A stretch of DNA of 64,000 bases from contig VAYN01000019.1 in assembly GCA_005885405.1 (NCBI GenBank), positions 39,204 through 103,203 of the forward strand, read 5' to 3'. A model generated the notes under the pieces. That model was given only the letters and a program-made list of their open reading frames with translations. It did no database searches and had not been told where the DNA came from. Each line of letters begins with the position of its first letter. Within the stretch, counting starts at the first letter, position 1. Positions 9,296 to 19,059 of the stretch are shown in pieces. Made by a program: the position numbers and the translations under genes. This DNA is from Actinomycetota bacterium. GTDB lineage: Bacteria; Actinomycetota; Thermoleophilia; Solirubrobacterales; 70-9.

Positions 9296-9351
9296 TTCCG
9301 TGGTTCCTTTGTCCGGAATAGCAGGACAAAGGAACCACGGAACTGGTTTTT
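9296..9351. terminator. Long hairpin terminator; copy A of a 47-bp palindromic element
   Basis: Perfect 19-bp inverted repeat: TTCCGTGGTTCCTTTGTCC at 9296-9314 and its exact complement at 9324-9342, loop GGAATAGCA, followed by CTGG and a T-run. It sits between the convergent MMPL and SGNH genes and should terminate the plus-strand transcript. Its length (47 bp), its loop ATAGC and about 30 of 47 positions match the palindrome at 40774-40820 read on the minus strand, so it also looks like a member of a dispersed repeat family rather than a purpose-built terminator. Confidence 0.88.
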
Positions 9352-10151
9352 CAGCCCGTCACGCCTTTCACCACGGGGTAGTAGCCGCTGGCATGACCAG
9401 TGACCTTCGGGTGGTAGCTTTCGCCCGTCGGGTTGGAGAGGCCGTTGATCCACTCGGTCGAGGAGCCACCGCCGCCGTCGCAGACCGCGTGGCCGACGAA
9501 GGGCGGGATCACGTCACGGAAGACGAAGTTCGCCCCCGCCCGTGAAGCCGCGGCGCTGACCACGGTCCGCAGCATTTCCGCCGTCTGGTTGAGCCGGGTC
9601 TCCTCGCTGGGGCTGAACCAGGTGAGCGCGTTGCAGTCCTCGCCGTTGAACAGCTTCGGGTAGTCGAGCGCGATCACTTTCGCGTTCGGCGAGCGCGACT
9701 TGATCGTGTTGTTGACCAGGTCAAGCCGGCCCGGCAGCGTGTTGTTGATGTAGGACTGGGCGGTGTTGATCGCCCCGTCGCAGTTCGACGCCCAAGAGGG
9801 CTGGGCGCAGGTGGTGATCACGCTGGAGAAACCGGCGTCGTTGCCACCGATCGTGTAAGTCACCCAGTTCGTGTCCGAGGTCAGGCTCGCGGCCTGGGTG
9901 TTGATCAGGTCCCCGGTCTTCGCTCCCGAGCAGGTGGCGTTGACGAAGGTCCAGTCCGGATGCGCGTTGTGCAGCAGGTAGGGGTACGCATAGATCGACC
10001 GCTGACAGGTCGATTCGTAGAAGGTCCGCGTGCCGGTTCCCGACGAGTACGAGTCCCCAAGGGCCACGTACTTCGTCGCCGACGCGGCCGCGGCGAACAC
10101 GGCGAAGAGTGCAACCACACAGAGCAGGGCTGCGATTCGACTCCACTTCAT
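9351..10151 (-). CDS. Secreted SGNH/GDSL-family hydrolase
   Basis: 266-aa lipase/esterase of the SGNH fold. A Sec signal peptide (MKWSRIAALLCVVALFAVFAAAASA) is followed directly by block I with the nucleophile, YVALGDSYSSGTG. The oxyanion-hole block GGNDAGF lies about residue 105. The catalytic His lies in GESYHPKVTGH near the C-terminus. Several paired Cys residues (for example CQRS, TCSG, CNAL, CDGG) suggest disulphides outside the cell, like the Streptomyces SGNH lipases. Substrate is probably an acyl ester. The start is separated by 63 bases from a divergent aminotransferase gene. Confidence 0.9.
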   Translation of the reverse strand: MKWSRIAALLCVVALFAVFAAAASATKYVALGDSYSSGTGTRTFYESTCQRSIYAYPYLLHNAHPDWTFVNATCSGAKTGDLINTQAASLTSDTNWVTYTIGGNDAGFSSVITTCAQPSWASNCDGAINTAQSYINNTLPGRLDLVNNTIKSRSPNAKVIALDYPKLFNGEDCNALTWFSPSEETRLNQTAEMLRTVVSAAASRAGANFVFRDVIPPFVGHAVCDGGGGSSTEWINGLSNPTGESYHPKVTGHASGYYPVVKGVTG

Positions 10152-10214
10152 TTGACGCCTCCATCCCCCGCCCTATCATCAATTTGTGTTGACCATAGAG
10201 GCGGGAGGGCTGGT

Positions 10215-11360
10215 TTGCCATCGAATATCGTCGCCTGCTTGAGCGAACCGGTGCCCTACCTCGACCTCAGCGCCCTGCCGCGAGAGCTCGATGGCGAGCT
10301 CGAGCGCACGGTCGCTCGAGTAGCCGCTTCGGGGTGGTACCTGCTCGGGCCCGAGCTCGAGGCCTTCGAGCAGGACTTCGCTTCCTACTGCGGTGCCCGT
10401 CACTGCGTCGGGGTCGGCAGCGGGATGAGCGCGATCGAGCTCGCCCTCCTCGCCGGCGGTATCGGCCCCGGAGACGAGGTGATCGTCCCGGCCTACACCT
10501 GGATAGCCACCTGGCTGGCGGTGACGCGAACCGGCGCCACCCCGGTCCCGGTCGACGCCGACGCTGCGACCTACAACATCGACCCGAACTTGATCCCGGC
10601 CGCGATCACCGAGCGAACCGCCGCGATCGTCCCCGTCCACCTCCGCGGCGAGCCGGCGGACATGGACGCCGTAACGGCGATCGCCGCCGATGCCGGGCTG
10701 CTGGTGGTCGAGGACGCGGCGCAGGCGCACGGGGCGCGCCACCGAGGTCGCAGGGTCGGCAGCATCGGCGAGGCCGGGGCGTTTTCCTTCTACCCGACGA
10801 AGAACCTTGGCTGCCTCGGCGACGGCGGCGCCGTCGTCACCGACGACGAGGCACTTGCCGAGCGGGTCCGCCTCCTCCGCAACTACGGGATGCGGAACCG
10901 CTACGAGATCGAGACCGCCGGGGTCAACTCGCGCCTGGCCGAGATCCAGGCCGCCGTGCTGCGGCTGCTGCTGCCCCGCCTCGACGAGTGGAACGGGGCC
11001 CGCGCATCGCTGGCGGCGCTCTACACCTCCCGCCTCGGCAGCAGCGACTCGATCTCGATGCCGGCCGTTCCCAGCTGGGCGGACCCGGTCTGGCACCTGT
11101 TCACGATCAACCATCCGAACCGGGATGCCGTCGCCAACGCTCTCGCAGAGCAGGAGATCGGCACCCTCGTCCACTACCCCCTGCTCCCCCACCAGACGCC
11201 GCCCTATGAGGAAGAGTGGCCACGCGGGAGCCTGCCGGTCGCCGAGGCACTCGCCACTTCGACCCTGAGCCTGCCGCTCTACCCGCAGCTTGAGGCGGCA
11301 GTCTGCGAGCGCGTCGCCGAGGCTGTGCTGGCGACCGTCGGGCCGGCCGCCTCCGCGTAG
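10215..11360 (+). CDS. DegT/DnrJ/EryC1/StrS-family sugar aminotransferase
   Basis: PLP-dependent aminotransferase that puts an amino group on a nucleotide-linked keto-sugar. Family blocks: the substrate/PLP region GVGSGMSAIELALLAGG, EDAAQAHGA, and FSFYPTKNLGCLGDGGAV with the Schiff-base Lys. A TTG at 10215 is chosen because a strong Shine-Dalgarno (GGGAGGG at 10203-10209) stands just before it; a GTG at 10251 is the alternative. It heads a group with a GT2 glycosyltransferase, an FdtA-like ketoisomerase and a hexapeptide acyltransferase, the gene set for an N-acylated 3-amino-6-deoxyhexose such as dTDP-Fuc3NAc or Qui3NAc. Which sugar cannot be told. Confidence 0.9.
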   Translation: MPSNIVACLSEPVPYLDLSALPRELDGELERTVARVAASGWYLLGPELEAFEQDFASYCGARHCVGVGSGMSAIELALLAGGIGPGDEVIVPAYTWIATWLAVTRTGATPVPVDADAATYNIDPNLIPAAITERTAAIVPVHLRGEPADMDAVTAIAADAGLLVVEDAAQAHGARHRGRRVGSIGEAGAFSFYPTKNLGCLGDGGAVVTDDEALAERVRLLRNYGMRNRYEIETAGVNSRLAEIQAAVLRLLLPRLDEWNGARASLAALYTSRLGSSDSISMPAVPSWADPVWHLFTINHPNRDAVANALAEQEIGTLVHYPLLPHQTPPYEEEWPRGSLPVAEALATSTLSLPLYPQLEAAVCERVAEAVLATVGPAASA

Positions 11361-11370
11361 GATCGACCCG

Positions 11371-12351
11371 ATGAGCGACCGACCGAAGCCAAGAGGCGGC
11401 GCCTGGGACGCCGCCCAGCGCCTGCGGTTGAAGCTGCACACCGATCTCCACCAGCGGCTCGATGGGATCCACTCTTCGCTGGGCGACCTCCAGCAACGGC
11501 TCGGCGACCTCCGCGACACCCTCGCCGACCACAGTGCCCGGCTGGCGCTGATCGAGGCCGAGGCGCGCCGGACGGCGGAGATCGGCCGCCACATCTACGA
11601 CGAAGAGCCCGCCAGCCGCCGGCGGCTGCACGAGCTGCGGCGCAGCGAGGAGTACGAGTTCGCCTTCACCGAAGACGAGCCGCTGGTCACCTTCATCGTC
11701 CCCACCTACCGCTCGTTCGAGACCCTGCGCGACGTCGCCCTCCCCTCGATCCTCGGGCAGGACTACTCGAACCTCGAGGTGATCGTCTCCGGCGACGCCG
11801 CGCCGCCCGAGACCGCCGCGGTGGTGGCTTCCTTCGACGACCCCCGCCTCGTCTACCTCAACCGCACGATCCGAGGCCCCTACCCCGAGGACCCGGCAAA
11901 AAGCTGGTTCGGGATCGGCGGACCGCCCTTCAACGACGCCCTGGCGATCGCCCGCGGACGCTGGGTCACCGCCCTCGGCGACGATGACGCGATCCGCCCG
12001 AACCACACCCGCGACCTCCTCGCGGCGGCGAAAGAGCATCGCTTCGAGCACGTCTACGGGCTACAGCAGGTCAACTTCGCCGAAGGCGAGCCACTCGTGC
12101 TCAACGAGTTCCCGCCCCGCCAGGGTCACTGGGGGATGCAGAGCTCGCTCTACCTCACGGGCCTCCGCTTCTTCGAATCCGAGCTCACCGACGCCGTCTT
12201 CGACGAGCCGAGCGACTGGTCTAAGTGCAGGCGGATGATCCGGGCGGGGGTTCGCTTCGGGATGATCGACAAGATCGTCGTCGACAAGAACGAGACGAGG
12301 CGGCGATCGGCTGAGGAGTGGCGGCGGGGCGAGGTCCCGTCCGCCGAGTAG
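11371..12351 (+). CDS. Glycosyltransferase family 2 with N-terminal coiled coil
   Basis: 326-aa inverting GT-A glycosyltransferase. The first 80 residues are a helical, probably coiled-coil segment (LHTDLHQRLDGIHSSLGDLQ). The GT2 domain begins VTFIVPTYRSFETL, with LPSILGQDYSNLEVIVSGD and the metal-binding motif ALGDDDAI. The ATG at 11371 starts 8 bases after the aminotransferase stop, so the two are co-transcribed. It probably transfers the amino sugar made by the neighbouring genes onto a surface glycan (inference from context). Confidence 0.88.
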   Translation: MSDRPKPRGGAWDAAQRLRLKLHTDLHQRLDGIHSSLGDLQQRLGDLRDTLADHSARLALIEAEARRTAEIGRHIYDEEPASRRRLHELRRSEEYEFAFTEDEPLVTFIVPTYRSFETLRDVALPSILGQDYSNLEVIVSGDAAPPETAAVVASFDDPRLVYLNRTIRGPYPEDPAKSWFGIGGPPFNDALAIARGRWVTALGDDDAIRPNHTRDLLAAAKEHRFEHVYGLQQVNFAEGEPLVLNEFPPRQGHWGMQSSLYLTGLRFFESELTDAVFDEPSDWSKCRRMIRAGVRFGMIDKIVVDKNETRRRSAEEWRRGEVPSAE

Positions 12352-12360
12352 CGGCCCGCT

Positions 12361-12774
12361 TCAGACTGCAGCCTGGATCGCCTGCTGGAACTCGCCGCGG
12401 TCGCGGATGTAATCCGCCTCATCGAATGGCGCCGAGGTCAGCGCCAGGTAGACGGTTCCCTCGGCGAACCCGCCAATGTCGTGCCAGACCATCGGCGGCA
12501 GGTAGATGCCGCGGCGGGGGTCGTCGAGGGTGACGTCGAGCCGCCGTTGACCGTCGTCGATTGCCATCGCCATCCGGCCGGAGACGCAAAAGACGACCTG
12601 CTCGAGCGCGCGGTGGGCGTGGCCGCCACGGGCAGCCTGCGCGGGGACGTCGTAGACGTAAAAGACGCGCGCGATCGGAAAGGGGACGTGGTTTTCGCCC
12701 TCGGCGAAGGCCAGGTCTCCCTGCGGGTCAGCTACTGCCGGTAGCTCGATTGGCTTGCATTCCTCGACTCCCAC
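12361..12774 (-). CDS. FdtA/QdtA-type sugar 3,4-ketoisomerase (cupin)
   Basis: 137-aa cupin of the dTDP-6-deoxy-hexulose 3,4-isomerase family. The sequence has the family pattern: IARVFYVYDVPAQAARGGHAHRALEQVVFCVSG, with the HAH pair, then VTLDDPRRGIYLPPMVWHDIGGFAEGTVYLALTSAPFDEADYIRD. The GTG at 12774 gives the usual length and leaves 18 bases to the divergent acyltransferase start. It would supply the 3-keto sugar used by the DegT aminotransferase upstream. Convergent with the GT2 gene (9-base gap). Whether it makes the fuco- or quinovo- product cannot be seen. Confidence 0.88.
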   Translation of the reverse strand: MGVEECKPIELPAVADPQGDLAFAEGENHVPFPIARVFYVYDVPAQAARGGHAHRALEQVVFCVSGRMAMAIDDGQRRLDVTLDDPRRGIYLPPMVWHDIGGFAEGTVYLALTSAPFDEADYIRDRGEFQQAIQAAV

Positions 12775-12792
12775 GGGCTGGCACTGACCATA

Positions 12793-13439
12793 ATGGACGC
12801 AGTGTCTGGCCTTCACCCCAGCGCGATCGTCGAAACCGACTCGCTCGGCGAGGGGGTGACGATCGGCGAGTTCGCAATCATCCGCCCCGGCGCCTTGATC
12901 GGCGACGGCGTCAGCATCCTGCCCCACGCCCTCGTTGACGAGGAGGTGGAGATCGGGGCCGGGACCGAGATCCAGACCGGCGCCGTGATCGGCCGCCGCC
13001 CCCGCGCGACGGGGTCGATAGCCCGCACGCCCACCTACGAGAAAGCGACCACGCCCTGATCCGGGAGCAGAGCTGGGTCGGCGACCACTGCGTCGTCGGC
13101 CGCGCGGCCGGCATCGACCGCGGCGTCCGGATCGAAGATGGGGCCGTGCTGATGTACGGCTGCAACATCGTCGAGAAAACGGTGATCGGCAAAGGCGCCT
13201 TCATCGCCGGCGGGGTGATCATGACCAACGACAACTCGATCGGCGCCAAGGGTGTGGACCCGGATTCGCCCGGGATCAGGATCGAAGACGGAGCGAGAGT
13301 CGGCGCCAACGCCACCTTCCTCCCCGACGTCACCGTCGGCCGCGACGCCATCGTCGGCGCCGGCTCGGTCGTCACCCGCGATGTCCCGGCGGGGACGACT
13401 GCGATGGGTGTCCCTGCCCGGCCGGTCCCAGGTCGCTGA
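12793..13439 (+). pseudogene. Hexapeptide-repeat N-acyltransferase (FdtC/WbbJ-like), interrupted by one frameshift
   Basis: Left-handed beta-helix acyltransferase that would acylate the amino sugar. The first part (12793-13059) reads HPSAIVETDSLGEGVTIGEF and continues to TPTYEKATTP then stops. The rest is in another frame: SDHALIREQSWVGDHCVVGR from about 13044, then KTVIGKGAFIAGGVIMTNDN and the standard C-terminus GAGSVVTRDVPAGTTAMGVPARPV to 13439. Both halves join without loss if one A is added in the run at 13042-13044, so a single-base deletion in a short A-run explains the break. This could be a genuine lesion or a sequencing error. Otherwise full length (about 215 aa). Confidence 0.8.
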
Positions 13440-14423
13440 TGGCGGCGCCCTCGGTCCCGCTCTCGATCCTCGACCTCGCCGCAGTCGGCCGCGAGGAGAC
13501 GATCGCCGAGAGCTTCGCCGGCAGCGTCGAGCTGGCGCGGGCGGCCGAGCGCGGCGGCTATCGGCGGGTCTGGTACGCCGAGCACCACAACATCCCCACA
13601 ATCGCGTCTTCAGCCACCAGCGTGCTTATCGCCCATGTCGCCGCGTTCACCCACAGCATCCGCCTTGGTGCCGGCGGAATCATGCTCCCGAACCACTCCC
13701 CGCTGGTGATCGCGGAACAGTTCGGCACGCTCGAGGCCCTGCATCCGGGGCGCATTGACCTCGGTCTGGGGCGAGCCCCCGGCTCGGACCAGGACACCGT
13801 GACCCAGCGGCAAGCGAGCGCTTTGCGCAGGATGTCGTCGAGCTGCAGCGGTTCCTCGGCGACGAGAGCCCGGTCCCGGGGATCAAGGCGATCCCCGGCC
13901 AGGGCACCCACGTTCCCCTCTACATCCTCGGCTCCTCCCTCTACGGCGCCGAACTGGCGGCCGAGCTCGGTCTCCCTTACGCCTTCGCCTCCCACTTCGC
14001 CCCGCGCTTCCTGCATGAAGCGATCACCGTGTACCGGGAGCAGTTCAAGCCCTCCCAGCAGCAGCCCGAGCCCTACGTGATCGCCGGCGTCGGCGTGATC
14101 GCCGCCGAGAGCGAGGAGAGCGCCGCCGCCCAGCACGAGGCGGCCCGCCGCATTCGCGCCCGCGCCCTCTTCGGCCGCGGCCGCAAGCTCAGTGAGGAAG
14201 ACGTCACCGCTCTGCTCGAGTCCCCGCAGGCCGCAGCGGTCGACGAGATGCTCGCCTACACCGCCGTCGGACTGCCCGAGGCGGCCGGCGCCTAACCTTC
14301 GCCGCCGAGACCGAAGCCGACGAGCTGATCACCGTCCACTACTCCGACTCGGTGCCGAACAGGCTGCGCTCAGTCGAGCTACTGGCCGGGGCGCTCGATC
14401 CCGCCGGCGCCCCGCGCAGCTAG
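13439..14423 (+). pseudogene. Luciferase-like (LLM-class) flavin-dependent oxidoreductase, two frameshifts
   Basis: Single-component LLM monooxygenase-type protein in three frames. Segment 1 (13439 to about 13800): VPLSILDLAAVGREETIAES ... RVWYAEHHNI ... GRIDLGLGRAPGSDQDTV. Segment 2 (about 13801-14280): DPAASERFAQDVVELQRFLG ... LYILGSSLYGAELAAELGLP ... ending at TAA 14293. Segment 3 (about 14281-14423): FAAETEADELITVHYSDSVP ... ELLAGALDPAGAPRS. The first break also seems to lose a few codons that homologues have between DTV and DP (from memory of the family). The start overlaps the acyltransferase stop (TGATG). The stop overlaps the convergent DUF1801 stop within CTAG. Confidence 0.8.
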
Positions 14424-14794
14424 CGGGACTCGTTCAGCGCCACCGCTTCGCCGATCAGCGCCTTGAACGCCTCGGCGTCCACGTCCTCGCCCTCGTGGAT
14501 GTCGATCGCTCGGCGAACGTTGCCGTCGAGGCTCGAGTTGAAGAGGCCGGAAGGATCGTCGAGCGAGGCGCCCTTGGCGAAGGTCAGCTTCACGGCCTTC
14601 TTGTAGGTCTCGCCGGTGCAGATGATCCCGGCGTGCTCCCAGACCGGCGTCCCTTTCCATTTCCAGGTCTCTTCAACCTCGGGGTCGGCCTCTTTGATCA
14701 GGCCGCGGACGCGGGCCAGCGTCTCGCCCCGCCAGTCGCCCAGCTCCTCGATCCGCTCGTCGATCAGCTGCGAGGGGTTACCGCCCTTCTCCAT
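14420..14794 (-). CDS. DUF1801 (YdhG-like) domain protein
   Basis: 124-aa cytoplasmic protein of the YdhG/DUF1801 type. Typical features: RVRGLIKEADPEVEETWKWKGTPVWEH, then a Lys-rich beta region YKKAVKLTFAKGASLDDPSGLFN and a C-terminal helix. Members resemble frataxin-like iron chaperones, but the biochemical role is not established. The open frame extends far upstream over the next gene, but the ATG at 14794 matches the family N-terminus. It is divergent from the MFS gene. Confidence 0.8.
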   Translation of the reverse strand: MEKGGNPSQLIDERIEELGDWRGETLARVRGLIKEADPEVEETWKWKGTPVWEHAGIICTGETYKKAVKLTFAKGASLDDPSGLFNSSLDGNVRRAIDIHEGEDVDAEAFKALIGEAVALNESR

Positions 14795-14832
14795 GCCGCA
14801 GAGGATAGGGCGGAGCTGATTACCATGGCTCG

Positions 14833-16074
14833 GTGAGCGGGGAGGCAGCTCCAGCCCTAGGCGTCCTGCGCAGACGGGAGTTCCGGCTCCTCTTCTCAGC
14901 CCAGGCAGTCTCGGTCCTCGGCGACCGGATGGTCGCGGTAGCGCTCGCCTTCGCGGTTTTGGAGATCGGCGGCTCGGTTGCCGACGTCGGCCTCGTCCTC
15001 GCCGCCGGCACGTTCCCCCTGGTCGCAACCGTCTTGGTCGGGGGAGTGGTCGCCGACCGCGTCTCCCGGCGCGCCGTGATGGTGGCAGCCGACCTCGTTC
15101 GGGTCGCGAGCCAGGGTGCGATGGCCGCCCTGCTGATCGCAGGAGTGGCGGAGGTATGGATGCTGGCGCTGCTGGCCGCCGTTGCCGGCGCGGCCACCGG
15201 CTTCTTCGGCCCTGCCTCGACCGGCCTGCTGCCCGAAGTCGTCCTCGCCGAGCAGCTGCAGCCGGCGAACGCACTGCGCGCGAGCGCCGTCTCGGCCGGC
15301 GAAATCCTCGGCCCGATCCTGGCCGGGGTCCTGGTCGCCGCCGCGGGAGCGGGATGGGCGATCGCCGTCGACGCCGTCACCTTCGCCGTCAGCGCCGCCT
15401 GCCTGCTGGCGCTGCGGGTGACGCCCCGCGCCCGCGAGCAGCAAAGCGCCTTCGCCGTCGACCTGCGCGCCGGCTGGGACGCCTTCCGCTCGCGGCGGTG
15501 GGTCTGGACCTTTGTCGCCTACTTCTCGTTGGTGAACCTGCTCTGGGGCGCCTGGGGAACGCTTGGGCCGATCGTCGCCGAGCAGGACCTCGGCGGCGCT
15601 GCCGCCTGGGGCGCCATTCTCACCGCGATGGGCGTCGGCGCCCTTGCCGGCAGCCTGCTCGCCGCGCGCGTCCGGCCGAGCCGGCCGCTGCTGCTGGCGG
15701 CCTTCACCGACAGCCTTTTCGCCCTCCCCCTCGCCTTCCTGGCGGCGACTTCGTCGGTACCGCTGATCGCCTGCGGCGCCTTCCTGGCGGGCGCCGGGAT
15801 GGCGCTGACGATCTCGATCTGGGAGTCGACCCTGCAGCGCCACATCCCCGGCGAGTCCCTCTCCCGCGTCAGCTCCTACGACTGGTTCGGCTCCCTCGCC
15901 TTCTACCCCCTCGGCCTGGCGATCTGGGGCCCGATCGCAGCCGCAATCGGCGTCGGCACCTCGCTCTGGCTCAGCTTCGGCATGGCGGCCGCGATGACCC
16001 TCGCGCTCCTCAGCGTCCCGGACATCCGCCGGCTTCCGGTCGCCCCGCCCGTCGCAGGCGAGGCGACGCCATAG
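14833..16074 (+). CDS. MFS transporter (MFS_3/EntS-like)
   Basis: 413-aa major facilitator, 12 predicted helices. The N-terminus FRLLFSAQAVSVLGDRMVAVALAF and the loop DRVSRRAVMVAADLVR (the motif A region) are typical of the MFS_3/EntS exporters. The second half has WVWTFVAYFSLVNLLWGAWG. The start is GTG at 14833. The stop is 10 bases before a cupin gene. Substrate unknown. Confidence 0.9.
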   Translation: MSGEAAPALGVLRRREFRLLFSAQAVSVLGDRMVAVALAFAVLEIGGSVADVGLVLAAGTFPLVATVLVGGVVADRVSRRAVMVAADLVRVASQGAMAALLIAGVAEVWMLALLAAVAGAATGFFGPASTGLLPEVVLAEQLQPANALRASAVSAGEILGPILAGVLVAAAGAGWAIAVDAVTFAVSAACLLALRVTPRAREQQSAFAVDLRAGWDAFRSRRWVWTFVAYFSLVNLLWGAWGTLGPIVAEQDLGGAAAWGAILTAMGVGALAGSLLAARVRPSRPLLLAAFTDSLFALPLAFLAATSSVPLIACGAFLAGAGMALTISIWESTLQRHIPGESLSRVSSYDWFGSLAFYPLGLAIWGPIAAAIGVGTSLWLSFGMAAAMTLALLSVPDIRRLPVAPPVAGEATP

Positions 16075-16083
16075 GATCGCCGG

Positions 16084-16485
16084 GTGCCGTTCACGCACAA
16101 GAACCTGAAGGAGGACGTCGGGGACGTCGGGTCAAACTTCGACGGTGCCCCGGACTTGGAGTTCCGCCTGGCGACCAAGCCGCTTGAGCTTCAGCAGTCG
16201 GGCCTCGGCTACCAGTGCATCCCGCCCAACTATCGCTTCCCCTACGGCCACACCCACCAGCGGCAGGAGGAGGTCTACGTCGTCCTCCGCGGCAGCGGGC
16301 GGATGAAGCTCGATGACGAGATCGTCGAGCTGAAGCAGTGGGATGCGGTCCGCGTCTCGCCCGGCACCTGGCGCGGCTACGAGGCCGGGCCAGAGGGCCT
16401 GGAGATCTTCGTCATCGGCGCCCCCAACCTCGGCGAGAACCCGCGCGACGACGTCGAAGGCACGCGCGACTGGTGGAGCGACTAG
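16084..16485 (+). CDS. Small cupin-domain protein
   Basis: 133-aa single-domain cupin. Motif 1 is PYGHTHQRQEEVYVVLRGSGRMKLDD, with two His and Glu as metal ligands. Motif 2 is WDAVRVSPGTWRGYEAGPEGLEIFVIGAP, in which the usual His is replaced by Arg, so the metal site may be incomplete. Start GTG at 16084. Immediately downstream of the MFS gene. Function unknown; could be an isomerase, a dioxygenase or a binding protein. Confidence 0.8.
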   Translation: MPFTHKNLKEDVGDVGSNFDGAPDLEFRLATKPLELQQSGLGYQCIPPNYRFPYGHTHQRQEEVYVVLRGSGRMKLDDEIVELKQWDAVRVSPGTWRGYEAGPEGLEIFVIGAPNLGENPRDDVEGTRDWWSD

Positions 16486-16486
16486 G

Positions 16487-17773
16487 TCAGCGGCCCTGCA
16501 TCGCGCTCATGCCCCGCGCCAGCTGACCGACGCTGGTCGCGCCCGGCGGCACCGGGACGGCGCGGAAGGTCGGCGCCGGCAGGTGCAGGCGAAAGGCGAT
16601 CCTGCCCTCGCGGTCGAAGCCGGTGACGAGCTTGTTGTCGCCCCAGCTGACAAGCCAGCCGCCGTCGGGCAGTTCCCGCGCCGAGCCGCAGCAGTGGCTC
16701 CGCTTCACCTCCGGGTCGTTGAGCTGGCCCTTGTAGATCGCCTTGCCGGCGCCGAGGTCGAGTTTGTAGAAGACGACCCGCGGGCGGCGGGGGCGGTCCT
16801 TGCCGTTGTCGAAGACCGTCAACCGGCCGTGGCGGTCGAGGCGGACGTCGTGCTGGCCGCCGAGCAGCTTCGTCGCCGGGTCGCCGACGACCCGCAGAGA
16901 CTTGCCGGTCGGGCTGCCGCCGAGCTTCCAGTTGATCTCCCCCGTGGCGCGGTCGATCCCGTAGACCGCGTCGGTGTGGCGGGTGGAGACGATCACTTCG
17001 TCGGGCCCCCGCGGCTCGATCGAGTTGATGTGAACTGGGTCGTAGGCCTCGCGCTGGAGCCGGCGCCGCGGGTTGCTGAGGACGTTGTGCCACCAGCGCC
17101 CCGTCTCGGAGAGGGCGATGTGGCCGCGCGAGTTCCAGTGCCATAGGACCTTCCCGGCGGGGTCAACTTCCTGCACTTCGGCAGAGACGATCGTCGCCCG
17201 CCGTGGGCCGCCGACGCGGCGCAAGTCGGCCGTTTCCGGGACGTAGGTGTCCAGCAGCACGTTCCCGTTTGGAAGTTCGCGGTACTCGTGGCCGTCGACG
17301 ATCGAGCCCTCGGTGCTGACCAGGCGCAGCAGCTTGCCGGACTCGCTCCGGACCTCGTGGGCCATTCGCGGATCGAGGCCGTAGCCGTCGCCGAAGGAGC
17401 GCGCCCAGACGACGCTGCCGTCGGCAACGATCTGGGCCCAGAGCGCCCGCGTGTCGGGGTTGAACCACCAGCGCGGCTTGCCTTCAGTGTCGAAGACGAT
17501 CACCCAGGGGCGGTCGTCCTCGCCCGTGTAGGTGACAACGAAGAGGCCGAAGGGGACGGGGCGGATCGATTCAAACCGCGTCGACGGAAAATCTGCGGGC
17601 AGGTCGGGGAGGCTGGCCGGCGGCTGTTTCTGCGCAGGCGCGGAGTCCTTCGCGGCCGATCCGCATCCGGCGAAAAGGAGGAGCAGCAGCAACAGAAGGA
17701 TCCGCACCCAGACGAGCTTAGGGACCGCGCCTCGGCGGGCTGCTGCTACGGTGACTGGGTCGGGTTCGGCCAT
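16487..17773 (-). CDS. Arylsulfotransferase (ASST)-family lipoprotein
   Basis: 428-aa beta-propeller protein of the ASST-like family, probably anchored outside the membrane. A hydrophobic stretch VRILLLLLLLLFAGC ends in a lipobox Cys at residue 37; the N-terminal leader before it is long, so the GTG at residue 23 could be the real start. Family blocks: DGHEYRELPNGNVLLDTYVP, DPVHINSIEPRGPDEVIVSTRHTDAVYGID, GEINWKLGG, GQHDVRLDRHGRLTVFDNG. Conserved His residues (DGHEY, PVHIN, STRHTD, GQHDV) match the positions used for catalysis and substrate binding in ASST. The Actinobacterial substrate is unknown. Confidence 0.83.
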   Translation of the reverse strand: MAEPDPVTVAAARRGAVPKLVWVRILLLLLLLLFAGCGSAAKDSAPAQKQPPASLPDLPADFPSTRFESIRPVPFGLFVVTYTGEDDRPWVIVFDTEGKPRWWFNPDTRALWAQIVADGSVVWARSFGDGYGLDPRMAHEVRSESGKLLRLVSTEGSIVDGHEYRELPNGNVLLDTYVPETADLRRVGGPRRATIVSAEVQEVDPAGKVLWHWNSRGHIALSETGRWWHNVLSNPRRRLQREAYDPVHINSIEPRGPDEVIVSTRHTDAVYGIDRATGEINWKLGGSPTGKSLRVVGDPATKLLGGQHDVRLDRHGRLTVFDNGKDRPRRPRVVFYKLDLGAGKAIYKGQLNDPEVKRSHCCGSARELPDGGWLVSWGDNKLVTGFDREGRIAFRLHLPAPTFRAVPVPPGATSVGQLARGMSAMQGR

Positions 17774-17854
17774 TTCGCCACCCGAGAGGTTCCGTTTCCT
17801 CCTCGTGCTTCATTGGCGCCTTGGGGTCGCAGGATCTCCCCTAGACGTTCAACA

Positions 17855-17868
17855 CAGGAGTTCACAAC

Positions 17869-17871
<3 letters not shown>
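17855..17871 (+). promoter_or_regulatory. Shine-Dalgarno plus proposed ATC start of the helicase gene
   Basis: AGGAG at 17856-17860 stands 8 bases before ATC at 17869. This is the only strong ribosome-binding site upstream of the DEAD-box gene. From the in-frame TAG at 17842 to the GTG at 17905 there is no ATG, GTG or TTG in frame, yet the residues in between (TTFADLGTSKP) are conserved helicase sequence. Confidence 0.65.
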
Positions 17872-19056
<1,185 letters not shown>

Positions 19057-19059
19057 GCG

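Noticed and set aside
10179..11594. 471-aa minus-strand frame over the aminotransferase and GT2 genes
   Set aside because: Crosses two well-supported plus-strand genes and shows only low-complexity sequence.
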